A DNA stretch of 34,974 bases from Deinococcus hopiensis KR-140. Its GTDB lineage: Bacteria > Deinococcota > Deinococci > Deinococcales > Deinococcaceae. The stretch is taken from assembly GCA_943327755.2 (NCBI GenBank), contig CALPYF020000043.1:1-34974 (forward strand), in the 5' to 3' direction. This document shows positions 5,785-13,985 of this stretch, one piece after another; the stretch's first letter is position 1, and every line of letters begins with the position of its first letter. The position numbers and the translations under genes were made by a program. The notes under the pieces were generated by a model. That model was not told where the DNA came from. It made no database searches and saw only the letters and a program-made list of their open reading frames with translations.

Positions 5785-8565
5785 TTATTTCGTGTCGTAC
5801 CAGTTCGGCCCGACGCCGACTTCGACGGCGAGGGGCACGGTGAGGCTGGCGGCGCCTTCCATGATGCGGCGTACGGTCTCGCTGATCTCCTCGGCCTTGT
5901 CTTCGGGGGCTTCGAGGAGCAGTTCGTCGTGGACCTGCAGCAGGAGGCGGGCGCCGGTGCCCTGGAGTTCGCGTTCCAGGGTGATCATGGCGAGTTTGAT
6001 GATGTCGGCGGCGGTGCCCTGGATGGGCATGTTGTACGCGAGGCGCTCCCCGGCTTCGCGCAGGGTGCGGTTGGTGGCGACGAGTTCGGGGACGTAGCGA
6101 CGGCGGCCGTAGAGGGTCTCGACGTAGCCGTGCTGGCGGCCGAATTCGAGGGTGCGGTCGATGTACGCGCGGATGCCGGGGTACGTGGCGAAGTACGTTT
6201 CGATGAAGCCGGCGGCGTCCGCGTAGGGAATGCCGAGGTCGCCCGAGAGGCGGTGGGCGCTCATGCCGTACAGCACGCCGAAGTTCACGGTCTTGGCGGC
6301 GCGGCGCTGATCCGGCGTGATGGTGCCTTCGTTCAGGCCGAGGACCTGCGCGGCGGTGCGGCGGTGGATGTCCGCGCCGTCCTGGAAGGCCTGCTGCATG
6401 AGGGGATCGTCGGCGATGTGCGCCAGGAGGCGCAGTTCGATCTGGGAGTAGTCGGCGCTGATCAGGCAGTGGCCAGGGTCGGCGATGAAGCCCTTGCGGA
6501 TTTCGCGGCCGTTCTCGCTGCGGATGGGGATGTTCTGCAGGTTGGGGTTGAGGCTGCTGAGGCGTCCGGTGGCGACGGCGGCCTGTGCGAAGGTGGTGTG
6601 CAGGCGGCCGGTGCGGGGGTTGACGAGGTTCGGGAGGGGGTCGAGGTACGTGCCGCGTAGTTTTTCCAGTTCGCGGTATTCGAGCAGGGCGGGGATGATG
6701 GGGTGCTCGTCCCGGAGGGGTTCGAGGGCGGCGACGGCGGTGCTGCGTTTGCCGGTGAGTTTGGTCTTCTTGCCGCTGGCGAGGCCGAGTTCGTCGTACA
6801 GGACGGCTTCGAGCTGGTCGCGGCTGCGGATCTGGAATTCCCGTCCGGCCAGCGAGTGGATCTGGGTTTCCAGGGTGCTCAGGCGGGCGCCGGTGGCGGC
6901 GGAGAGGCCGCGCAGGTATTCGCTGTCCAGTCGCACGCCGCGCACTTCCATGCGGGCGAGGACGGCGGACAGGGGTTTTTCCATGTCGTCGTACAGCGTG
7001 CGGCGGGTGTCGTCCAGCAGGGGCGGCAGCAGGTCGAGGAGTTGGGCGGTGATCGCGGCGCGTCCGGCGGCGTCGTCGGGCCAGGGGACGTTCAGGTACC
7101 GCCCGGTCACGGCGCTCATGGTGGTGTTGGCCGGGTCGAGCAGGTACGCCATCAGGAGGGGGTCGTCGCCGGGTTCCACGCTGGTGCCGCGCACGCTGAG
7201 GTGCGTGGCGAGGGCCTTGGCGGCGGCGGCGGTGACGGTGCGCTGCGCGACGAACTGCGCGTCGTCCACCGTGGCGGGGAACTGCTCGCGGAGTTTCGCG
7301 GCGGCCTTCTCCTGCTCCTTACGGGCCTTCTCGGCCGCCTTCTGCTGCGTCTTCGTGAGGGGCGCGGCGGGTTCGTCCGGGTTGTCGAACAGGCCGCCGG
7401 GCTGGGCGTACACCTCGGCCTTGCGCCACTCGGTGGGTTCGGTGGTGGGCGCGGTGCGGACGGTGCCGGTCGTACCGTCGAGTTCCAGGGTGGCGGCGTC
7501 CACGAGGGCGGCGGTCAGGTCGTCCTCGCGGGACAGGCGGTAGCCCCAGATGACGCCCTGCGCGGGGGTGCGCCACGCGGCCTCGTGGATGGTCAGGGCC
7601 GGGACGGCGGGCACGTCGGTGCTCTCGGGGGCGTCGTGCGGCGCGGCGCGGTGGGTGCTGTCGTTCACCGCGTCGGGGACGCTCAGGACGCTCTCGATGC
7701 CGTCCAGGGCCGCCACGTCCCGCTTGATGGAGTGCAGGTCCAGCTCGGTCAGCAGGTCGTGCAGCCTCTCCGGATTGCCCGGCAGGCGACCCGCGCCGAG
7801 TTGCACGTCCAGCGGCAGGTCCGTGACCATGCAAGACAGCCGGTGGCTGAACTCCACGGCTTCCTCGGAATCGAGGAGTTTCTGGCGGGTCCCGTCGGGT
7901 TTCAACGTGCCGGCCTTCGCGGCGGTGTAGATGCCTTCCAGCGTGCCGTACTCCTGAAGAAGTTTCGCGGCGGTTTTCGGGCCGATGCCTTTCGCGCCGG
8001 GGATATTATCGCTGGCGTCGCCGGTCAGCGCGCGGTAGTCCACCCACTGCCCCACGGTCACGCCGTACTTTTCGAGCACCTCGGCCGGGCCGATCAGGCG
8101 GAAGTCGTTCGTGATGACGCGCACGTGGTCGTCGAGCAGCTGGTACGCGTCGCGGTCGCTGGTCACGATCCGCACCTGCATGCCGGTGCCCTCGGCCTTG
8201 CGGGTCAGGCTGGCGATCACGTCGTCGGCCTCGTAGCCGGGTTCTTCCAGGCGGGGGAAACCGATGGCGTCCACGATCTCGCGGATGCGGTTGATCTGCC
8301 CGGGCAGGTCGGCGGGCGTCTCGGCGCGGCCGGACTTGTACCCGTCGAACTGCTCGTGCCGGAAGGTCTTCACGGGCGGGTCGAACACCACGATAACCTG
8401 ATTGCTGCGCTGCCGGGCAAGGCGCAGCGTGAGGCGCAGGAAGCCCAGGATGGCGTTGGTGGCCTCGCCCTGTTTGTTCGTGAGGGGCGGCAGGGCGAAG
8501 TACGAGCGGAACGCCAGGGCGTGGCCGTCGATCAGCACCAGGGTGTCGGGGGCGGCGGCAGTCAT
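5785..8565 (-). CDS. polA: DNA polymerase I
   Basis: Family A DNA polymerase of 926 residues for gap filling, Okazaki primer removal and repair. The N-terminal 5'-nuclease domain is visible (LVLIDGHALAFRSYFALPP, VVFDPPVKTFR, EADDVIASL, and the GVTVGQWVDYRALTGDASDN helix-hairpin region). The C-terminal polymerase has motif A DYSQIELRLLAH, motif B RRAAKTVNFGVLYGMS and motif C LLQVHDELLLEAP. The middle domain lacks the DxE of proofreading exonucleases; its start reads GVIWGYRLSREDDL, much like the inactive Taq domain. It also carries a Lys/Ala/Glu-rich stretch beginning TKTQQKAAEKARKEQ that looks like a charged helix. I chose the ATG at 8565; ATG at 8574 is an alternative. A TAGAAT hexamer 7 nt upstream suggests a leaderless mRNA. 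PolA is central to radiation resistance in this genus. Confidence 0.96.
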   Translation of the reverse strand: MTAAAPDTLVLIDGHALAFRSYFALPPLTNKQGEATNAILGFLRLTLRLARQRSNQVIVVFDPPVKTFRHEQFDGYKSGRAETPADLPGQINRIREIVDAIGFPRLEEPGYEADDVIASLTRKAEGTGMQVRIVTSDRDAYQLLDDHVRVITNDFRLIGPAEVLEKYGVTVGQWVDYRALTGDASDNIPGAKGIGPKTAAKLLQEYGTLEGIYTAAKAGTLKPDGTRQKLLDSEEAVEFSHRLSCMVTDLPLDVQLGAGRLPGNPERLHDLLTELDLHSIKRDVAALDGIESVLSVPDAVNDSTHRAAPHDAPESTDVPAVPALTIHEAAWRTPAQGVIWGYRLSREDDLTAALVDAATLELDGTTGTVRTAPTTEPTEWRKAEVYAQPGGLFDNPDEPAAPLTKTQQKAAEKARKEQEKAAAKLREQFPATVDDAQFVAQRTVTAAAAKALATHLSVRGTSVEPGDDPLLMAYLLDPANTTMSAVTGRYLNVPWPDDAAGRAAITAQLLDLLPPLLDDTRRTLYDDMEKPLSAVLARMEVRGVRLDSEYLRGLSAATGARLSTLETQIHSLAGREFQIRSRDQLEAVLYDELGLASGKKTKLTGKRSTAVAALEPLRDEHPIIPALLEYRELEKLRGTYLDPLPNLVNPRTGRLHTTFAQAAVATGRLSSLNPNLQNIPIRSENGREIRKGFIADPGHCLISADYSQIELRLLAHIADDPLMQQAFQDGADIHRRTAAQVLGLNEGTITPDQRRAAKTVNFGVLYGMSAHRLSGDLGIPYADAAGFIETYFATYPGIRAYIDRTLEFGRQHGYVETLYGRRRYVPELVATNRTLREAGERLAYNMPIQGTAADIIKLAMITLERELQGTGARLLLQVHDELLLEAPEDKAEEISETVRRIMEGAASLTVPLAVEVGVGPNWYDTK

Positions 8566-8572
8566 ACCCGCC

Positions 8573-8578
8573 ATTCTA
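8573..8578 (-). promoter_or_regulatory. -10 hexamer TAGAAT, leaderless polA
   Basis: On the minus strand TAGAAT lies 7 nt before the ATG at 8565, so the mRNA would begin at the start codon. It overlaps the alternative ATG at 8574, which argues that 8565 is the real start. Confidence 0.5.
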
Positions 8579-8694
8579 CTGGGAACGTAATGCCTTCCGG
8601 CCGCGCCCTGCAAGGGAACGCCGCTGCGGCGGTGAGGCACCGGCAGCGGCTCGTGGACGGATGAACTCTGTGAGGTGTAGAGGCGTGGCGGGGT

Positions 8695-8832
8695 TCAGTC
8701 CCCGGCCTGAAGCCCCCGGAAGGGCTGCTCCTCCTGTTCACGCAGCACGGCGCGGTCTTCATGCGTCATCGCCATGAAGGCCACGAGCATGATCAAGAGG
8801 GTCAGGGCCGCCATGATCAGGAGGAGATTCAT
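8695..8832 (-). CDS. small single-pass membrane protein, 45 aa
   Basis: A short minus-strand frame runs from ATG at 8832 to TGA at 8695-8697. Its first 22 residues are strongly hydrophobic (MNLLLIMAALTLLIMLVAFM), followed by a charged cytoplasmic-type tail (THEDRAVLREQEEQPFRGLQ). That is the build of a single-span small membrane protein or transport-complex accessory peptide. It sits between polA and aat in the same orientation. There is no clear Shine-Dalgarno, and the -10-like sequence upstream (CACACT, 6 nt away) is poor. The amino-acid pattern is convincing for a real protein, but I recognise no family. Confidence 0.5.
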   Translation of the reverse strand: MNLLLIMAALTLLIMLVAFMAMTHEDRAVLREQEEQPFRGLQAGD

Positions 8833-9128
8833 AGGAGCAGTGTGCTCCGCCCGCCTCCGGCATCCATGACGCGCACCTCAAGTCCCCTGAAGCTGCCCTT
8901 GAGGGGAACTCTATGTATGAATGCCAGCTTTATGCACGGCGCCGGTCTGGTCCGGCAGACGCCCTCAGCCTCTCTACAGAGCCCCCCCGGCGGAGCCAGG
9001 GCCGACGCCCCGCCAGGCCAGCCCGCAGCACGAGGCCGCCTGCGGCCACCGGCGCGGGGAGGGAGGAACCGGACGGGATGATGAGGTCGGTACGCTGGGC
9101 CCTGCCGGGTGGGGGTACGTGGTCTTCC
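8833..9128. other. intergenic region without a recognised gene
   Basis: This stretch of 296 bases lies between the small membrane ORF and aat. It holds two overlapping alternative stems: CCTCAAG/CTTGAGG (8876-8882 and 8898-8904), and AGTCCCCT with AGGGGAACT (8881-8888 and 8902-8910). These could act as a terminator or attenuator. A short AT-richer patch follows at 8908-8935. I see no credible coding frame or RNA gene. Confidence 0.4.
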
Positions 9129-9749
9129 CTACAGGGTGGCGTCCGTGGTGAGGGCGGTCTGGAGTCGCCGGGCGTAGTCGTCGGCGCTGATCTCGTACAC
9201 GCCGAGGGTCTGGAGGTGCGGGTTCTGGATCTGCGCGTCGAGGAGGGTGAACCCCCGTGCGTGCAGGTGCGTGGCGAGGCCGATGAGGGCGGCCTTGCTG
9301 CCATTCGTGACGCGGTGGAATTTGCTCTCGGCGATGAACGCGCTGCCCAGGGCGAGGCCGAGGACGCCGCCCGCGAGTTCCCCGTCTTTATACGCCTCGA
9401 ATGAATGCGCGAGGCCGGTGTCGTGCAGGTGCCCGTAGATGGCGGTGAGGTCGTCGCTGATCCACTCGCCGTCGCGGGGGGGGCTGCCGGGCAGCTGGCC
9501 GCGGCACCCGGCGAGGACGGCGTCGAAGTTGGTATCCACGCGGTACGTGAAGTGCCGCAGGTCGCGCCGGAGGCGGCGGGCGACGTGCAGGCCGCCTTCT
9601 TCCGTCAGCGGGACGATGGCGCGCTCCTCGACGCTGTAGAACTGCACGCCGTCGCCGTTGTCCATCAGGAAGGCGCCCTGCGCGTAGGCGCGGGCGACCT
9701 GCCGGGTCAGGGGGTCGGGGTGGGTCAGCCAGGGCTGGGCGGCGGCCAC
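9129..9749 (-). CDS. aat: leucyl/phenylalanyl-tRNA-protein transferase
   Basis: Aat attaches Leu or Phe from aminoacyl-tRNA to N-terminal Arg or Lys of proteins, making N-degrons for ClpS/ClpAP-type proteolysis. The 206-residue protein shows the family core WISDDLTAIYGHLHDTGLAHS, then FEAYKDGELAGGVLGLALGS and FIAESKFHRVTNGSKAAL, and ends with LLDAQIQNPHLQTLGVYEIS. All align with the E. coli enzyme by eye. The N-terminal region is divergent and the family's substrate-pocket prolines are not obvious. The GTG start is one base after the stop of the upstream thioesterase, so the two are translated from one message. Confidence 0.88.
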   Translation of the reverse strand: MAAAQPWLTHPDPLTRQVARAYAQGAFLMDNGDGVQFYSVEERAIVPLTEEGGLHVARRLRRDLRHFTYRVDTNFDAVLAGCRGQLPGSPPRDGEWISDDLTAIYGHLHDTGLAHSFEAYKDGELAGGVLGLALGSAFIAESKFHRVTNGSKAALIGLATHLHARGFTLLDAQIQNPHLQTLGVYEISADDYARRLQTALTTDATL

Positions 9750-9750
9750 C

Positions 9751-10179
<429 letters not shown>

Positions 10180-10186
10180 GCGGCCC

Positions 10187-10192
10187 AGCGTA
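10187..10192 (-). promoter_or_regulatory. -10 hexamer TACGCT, leaderless thioesterase-aat
   Basis: On the minus strand TACGCT ends 7 nt before the ATG at 10179. It forms half of a divergent promoter pair with the recF promoter. Confidence 0.45.
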
Positions 10193-10249
10193 CCCTGCCC
10201 GCCCGCGTGAATTGGGGGGAGGCTCCCGCGCGGTTTAGCCAGCGTCGCC

Positions 10250-10255
10250 TAGAAT
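10250..10255 (+). promoter_or_regulatory. -10 hexamer TAGAAT, leaderless recF
   Basis: TAGAAT is followed by GGGAGG and then the GTG at 10262. The purine run touches the start codon, too close to work as a Shine-Dalgarno. The spacing instead fits transcription starting at the GTG. Confidence 0.5.
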
Positions 10256-10261
10256 GGGAGG

Positions 10262-11350
10262 GTGCGTCTGGATTCGCTGTCCACCCTGAATTACCGGAAT
10301 CTCGCCCCGTGTACCTTGCTGTTCCCGGCGGGCGTGACCGGGGTCTTCGGGGAGAACGGGGCGGGCAAGACGAACCTGCTGGAGGCGGCGTTCCTGGCGC
10401 TGACCGGCCTGACGGACGTGACGCGCCTGGAGCAGCTGGTGCAGCAGGGCGAGACGGAAGCGTACGTGCGGGCGGACCTGGAGAGCAGCGGCAGCCTGAG
10501 TGTGCAGGAGGTCGGCCTGGGGCGCGGGCGGCGGCAGTTGAAGGTGGACGGCGTGCGCGTGCGCACCGGGGACCTGCCGCGTGGGAGCGCCGTGTGGATC
10601 CGTCCGGAGGACAGCGAACTGGTGTTCGGGTCGCCGTCGGGGCGGCGGGCATTCCTGGATTCGCTGCTGTCGCGCCTGAGTGCCCGCTACGCGGAGGTCC
10701 TGTCCCGGTACGAGCGGACGGTGTCGCAGCGCAACGCGGCCCTGCGTGGCGGTGAGGAATGGGCGATGCACGTCTGGGACGAGTCCCTGGTGCGCCTGGG
10801 CACCGAGATCATGACGGTGCGCCGCCGCGCGCTGGTGCGCCTGAACGAACTGGCGGCCGAGGCGAACGCGGCGCTGGGCAGCCGCAAGAGCCTGACGCTG
10901 AGCCTCGCGGAGTCCACCACGCCCGAGGCGTACGCGCAGGATCTCGCGTCGCGCCGCGCGGAGGAACTCGCGCGGGGCAGCACCGCGACCGGCCCGCACC
11001 GGGACGATCTGGTGCTGACGCTGGGGGACTTCCCCGCCAGCGAGTACGCCAGCCGCGGCGAGGGCCGCACGGTGGCGCTGGCGCTGCGCCGCGCGGAACT
11101 GGAACTCCTGGCGGAACGCTTCGGCGAGCGGCCCGTGCTGCTGATCGACGATTTCTCGGCGGAACTCGACCCGGGGCGGCGGGCGTTCCTGCTGGACCTA
11201 GCGGCCAGCGTGCCGCAGGCGATCGTGACCGGGACCGAGCGGGCACCCGGCGCGGCACTGACCCTGCGCGCCCATGGGGGCCGCTTCACGCCCGAGGTCA
11301 CCGCTGAACCCCTGCCCGGGGAACCTCTGGCCGAGGAGGTCCGCGCGTGA
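10262..11350 (+). CDS. recF: DNA replication/repair protein RecF
   Basis: RecF is an SMC-like ATPase that with RecO and RecR loads RecA at single-strand gaps. In Deinococcus, which lacks RecBC, the RecFOR route is the main double-strand-break repair path. The 362-residue protein has Walker A GENGAGKT at residues 30-37, the signature region ASRGEGRTVALALRRAEL, and Walker B VLLIDDFSAELDPGRR in the C-terminal third. Between them is the helical arm domain. The GTG start is supported by RLDSLSTLNYRNL, the usual RecF N-terminus, and by the leaderless promoter. The stop overlaps the next gene by a GTGA, so the DciA-like gene is translated with it. Confidence 0.95.
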   Translation: MRLDSLSTLNYRNLAPCTLLFPAGVTGVFGENGAGKTNLLEAAFLALTGLTDVTRLEQLVQQGETEAYVRADLESSGSLSVQEVGLGRGRRQLKVDGVRVRTGDLPRGSAVWIRPEDSELVFGSPSGRRAFLDSLLSRLSARYAEVLSRYERTVSQRNAALRGGEEWAMHVWDESLVRLGTEIMTVRRRALVRLNELAAEANAALGSRKSLTLSLAESTTPEAYAQDLASRRAEELARGSTATGPHRDDLVLTLGDFPASEYASRGEGRTVALALRRAELELLAERFGERPVLLIDDFSAELDPGRRAFLLDLAASVPQAIVTGTERAPGAALTLRAHGGRFTPEVTAEPLPGEPLAEEVRA

Positions 11351-12207
11351 CGCGGCGGGGGCGGCGCATGAGCGGCCCGCTGCGGCTGGGTGACCTGATG
11401 GGCGCCACGCTGGGCAGCGCGAAACTCACGGGGGGCATCCAGCGGGCGCGGGCGATCCTGCTGTGGCCGCAGGCGGTCGGCCCGGAAATCGCGCGGATCA
11501 CGCGGCCCCGCACGCAGCAGGGCGGCACGCTGTTCGTGGAGGTCCGCGACAGCGCCACCGCGCACCACCTCAGCATGCAGCGGCACCACTTCCTGAAGGC
11601 CCTGAACGCCCTGCTGCCCGACGCGCCCCTGACCGAGCTGCGTTTCGGGGTGGGCACGGTGCGCGAACCGACCGCGCCGGTGGCGGTGGCGCCGCTGCCC
11701 GCGCCGGACCGCGCCCGCGCACGGCAGCTCGTGCAGGACGTCCCGGAAGACCTGAAGAGTGCCGCGCTACGCGCCGCCGAGGCGATCACCCGCGCGCGCA
11801 AGTGGCGTGAGGAACAGGGCTTCCGGCCCTGCCCAGTGTGCGGCGAGGCCAGCCGCGAGCAGCCCTGCCGCGCCTGCACGCTGACCCTGGCGGACCCGAA
11901 CGTGCGCCGCGCCGCCAAGGCCCTGATGCGTCACCCCGAGCGGCTGGAGGGCCTGCGCGACACGCTGGGGAACAGTGGCGTGCAGGCCGCGCGGTTCCTG
12001 GCCCTGCGGCAGCTGGAGGAACAACTCGAGCTGCTGGCGCTGGAATGCGTCCGCAGCGGCGAGGGCGGCGGGTACCAGGGGTTCCTGGCCGAGCAGGCGG
12101 CGCTGTACCTGACGCTGTTCCTCAGCCGTCCGCGCGCGGCCCTGAAACGCAGTGACCGCGCGTACCTGCCCGAGCGGGTGCGGCACGTCCTGAACGCCAG
12201 CGACTGA
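11347..12207 (+). CDS. DciA-like DUF721 protein with zinc ribbon
   Basis: The N-terminal 100 residues form a DUF721/DciA domain (LGDLMGATLGSAKLTGGI, LLWPQAVGPEIARITRP, LFVEVRDSATAHHL). DciA proteins interact with and help load the replicative helicase DnaB where DnaC is absent. After a linker, four cysteines in the pattern CxxC-x9-CxxC (PCPVCG and PCRAC) make a zinc ribbon near residues 160-180. A helical region of about 110 residues follows that I do not recognise. The GTG start overlaps recF; an ATG at 11368 is an alternative. A recF-dciA pair also occurs near dnaA-dnaN in actinobacteria. The fusion to a zinc ribbon and a long C-terminal helical part is unusual for the family. Confidence 0.78.
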   Translation: MTRRGRRMSGPLRLGDLMGATLGSAKLTGGIQRARAILLWPQAVGPEIARITRPRTQQGGTLFVEVRDSATAHHLSMQRHHFLKALNALLPDAPLTELRFGVGTVREPTAPVAVAPLPAPDRARARQLVQDVPEDLKSAALRAAEAITRARKWREEQGFRPCPVCGEASREQPCRACTLTLADPNVRRAAKALMRHPERLEGLRDTLGNSGVQAARFLALRQLEEQLELLALECVRSGEGGGYQGFLAEQAALYLTLFLSRPRAALKRSDRAYLPERVRHVLNASD

Positions 12208-12265
12208 CCCGTCCCGCCCGGCGGAATGCTGGCGCAGGTGCCTGTGCATCCCGTGCGCCGCCCAC

Positions 12266-12271
12266 TATCCT
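12266..12271 (+). promoter_or_regulatory. -10 hexamer TATCCT, leaderless moaB
   Basis: TATCCT lies 7 nt before the ATG at 12279, with no Shine-Dalgarno between them, so a leaderless message is expected. Confidence 0.5.
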
Positions 12272-12278
12272 GAAGGGC

Positions 12279-12956
12279 ATGACCGACGCCCCGGACGGCA
12301 CGCCCACCCTCTCCCCCGTTCAGCCCGGCGGTTCGGCCGGTTCGCACCGTGAAGCCTCGCCCCGGCAGGTGCGGGTGGCGATCCTGACCGTCAGTGACAC
12401 CCGCACACCCGAGACGGACACCAGCGGGCAGTTCCTGCGCGCCGAGATCGAGGCGCAGGGGCACGAGGTCGTCGCGTACCGCGTCGTGAAGGACGACGCC
12501 GTGCAGATCCGCACCGCGCTGGTCGCGTTCACGCGCGAGGCGACCGTCGTGATCTCCAGCGGCGGCACCGGCATCACGGGCCGCGACGTGACCGTGCCGG
12601 TCGTGGAGAGCCTGATCACCAAACCCATCCCCGGCTTCGGCGAGCTGTTCCGGATGCTCAGCTACCAGCAGGTGGGCGGCGCGGCCATGCTGTCACGCGC
12701 CGTGGCCGGACTGGTGCGCGGCGCGGTGGTGTTCGCCATGCCGGGCAGCCTGAACGCCGTGCAGACCGCCTGGAACGGCATCCTGAAAGACGAGCTGGGT
12801 CACCTCGCGTTCGAGGTGGAACGCCACGGTCAGCCGGGCGTCCTGACCCCACCGCCCCTCCCCGGGCCGGACGCCCCGGCGCCACCCCCGATGCCCGGCG
12901 CGGGGGGCGGCGTGGCCGCCGGACTGGGCCGCCACAAGAAAGGTGGGGGCCTGTGA
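12279..12956 (+). CDS. moaB: molybdenum cofactor biosynthesis protein MoaB/Mog
   Basis: MoaB/MogA proteins adenylylate molybdopterin before molybdenum insertion. The domain begins at VRVAILTVSDTRTPETDTSG and carries the nucleotide loop VVISSGGTGITGRDVTV and the FAMPGSLNAVQTAW motif, all intact. The 225-residue length exceeds the usual 165-190. There is an N-terminal extension of about 30 residues rich in Pro, Ser and Gly, and a C-terminal tail of about 50 residues rich in proline and glycine that ends RHKKGGGL. Both are probably disordered. No other molybdopterin gene is near, and the downstream gene encodes an unrelated membrane protein. Confidence 0.92.
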   Translation: MTDAPDGTPTLSPVQPGGSAGSHREASPRQVRVAILTVSDTRTPETDTSGQFLRAEIEAQGHEVVAYRVVKDDAVQIRTALVAFTREATVVISSGGTGITGRDVTVPVVESLITKPIPGFGELFRMLSYQQVGGAAMLSRAVAGLVRGAVVFAMPGSLNAVQTAWNGILKDELGHLAFEVERHGQPGVLTPPPLPGPDAPAPPPMPGAGGGVAAGLGRHKKGGGL

Positions 12957-12969
12957 CCCCGGGGCGCAC

Positions 12970-13725
12970 GTGGCCAGCCTGAACCTGCCGCTGGCCGTCA
13001 CGCTGGCCGTCCTCGCCGCGTACTGGCTGGGCCGCGTGATCCGCGCCGCCCGGTCCCGCTTCGCGCCGCGCGTGACGTACTGGGCGGCGCCCGGCCTGGG
13101 TGCGCTGCTGCTGGCGCCAATGCTGGACGTCCCCGCCCTGTTCGGCGTGGGTGCGGGCCTGATGCTGCTCGCCGAGTACTGGCCGCAGGCGTTCGTGCCG
13201 ACCCGCACCCGCCCTGCGCCCGCGTGGCCGCTGGTCGTCACCGTCCTGGGCGCGGGCCTGGGCATGAACGTCCTGCAGGGCCGCACCGACCCCTGGATCA
13301 CGGCGATCAGCGCCGCGCTGCTCCTGGCGGGCCTGGGGGGGCTGCTCGCCGCCGCCGCGTACCGCCCCTGGCCGGTCACGCACCCCCTGACGTTCGCCAG
13401 CCGCTGGAAGACCGTCACCACGCCCGACTGGCCGGAGCTGACCGTCACCCTCAGCGAGCGCGGCGCGCACCTGCGCAACGTGTCGGGCCGCGCGCTGCGC
13501 ATGGCCGGCTGGTCCCCTGCCGGACTGAACGCGTGGTACCCCGTCCGCACGCCCGCCGGGGAGGCCGTGCAGGAACTCGCCGCCGGGCAGGAAGCCCTGC
13601 TGCCCGTCCACGGGCACGACCACGGCGTGCGCGTCTGGTACGCCCCTGCACGCGGCGAGGCCACCCACCTGTTCCGCGCCGACTGGACCCCCACCGCCCA
13701 CTCCGAGGACCGCGTCCTGAACTGA
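12970..13725 (+). CDS. unknown membrane protein
   Basis: From GTG at 12970 (MASLNLPLAVTL) the protein has 251 residues; an upstream GTG at 12943 overlapping moaB is possible. The first 130 residues contain about four hydrophobic segments: LPLAVTLAVLAAYWLG, WAAPGLGALLLAPML with the adjoining VPALFGVGAGLMLLA, WPLVVTVLGAGLGM, and ISAALLLAGLGGLLAAAA. A soluble C-terminal domain of about 110 residues, rich in strands and beginning near THPLTFASRW, follows and would face one side of the membrane. I recognise no family. It probably shares the moaB transcript, and a hairpin follows it. Confidence 0.62.
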   Translation: MASLNLPLAVTLAVLAAYWLGRVIRAARSRFAPRVTYWAAPGLGALLLAPMLDVPALFGVGAGLMLLAEYWPQAFVPTRTRPAPAWPLVVTVLGAGLGMNVLQGRTDPWITAISAALLLAGLGGLLAAAAYRPWPVTHPLTFASRWKTVTTPDWPELTVTLSERGAHLRNVSGRALRMAGWSPAGLNAWYPVRTPAGEAVQELAAGQEALLPVHGHDHGVRVWYAPARGEATHLFRADWTPTAHSEDRVLN

Positions 13726-13744
13726 ACCCGAACTGGGGACTGGC

Positions 13745-13784
13745 CCGGAACGCCGCCCGGCAAACAGAGCGGGCGGCGTTCCGG
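13745..13784. terminator. 15-bp perfect hairpin after the membrane protein
   Basis: CCGGAACGCCGCCCG (13745-13759) pairs perfectly with 13770-13784 around a 10-nt loop, 19 nt after the stop codon. It is very GC-rich with no T tract. It probably ends the moaB transcript by stalling or with Rho. Confidence 0.55.
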
Positions 13785-13985
13785 CGGACGGGTCGTCCGA
13801 CCGGAAGACCTGAATCGTCACCCCGTGATTTGCCCTGTGGCCCCCCCGCGTGGCAGGATGACGGGTCACGCGCTCAGCGCGACCGGGCCAGGTCGGCCCA
13901 CCGGGCACGCCCCGCCTCTCAAGCCTCACCTCAAGACACGGCCCCCGCCCCCACCTGTGCGGCGTGCAGGCCGACAGGATCACCC
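13785..13985. other. helicase 5' region, nothing specific seen
   Basis: About 200 nt separate the hairpin from the helicase ATG. I find no strong -10 or -35 pair and no riboswitch signature. A cold-shock-type long leader is possible for a DEAD-box helicase but nothing here proves it. Confidence 0.3.
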
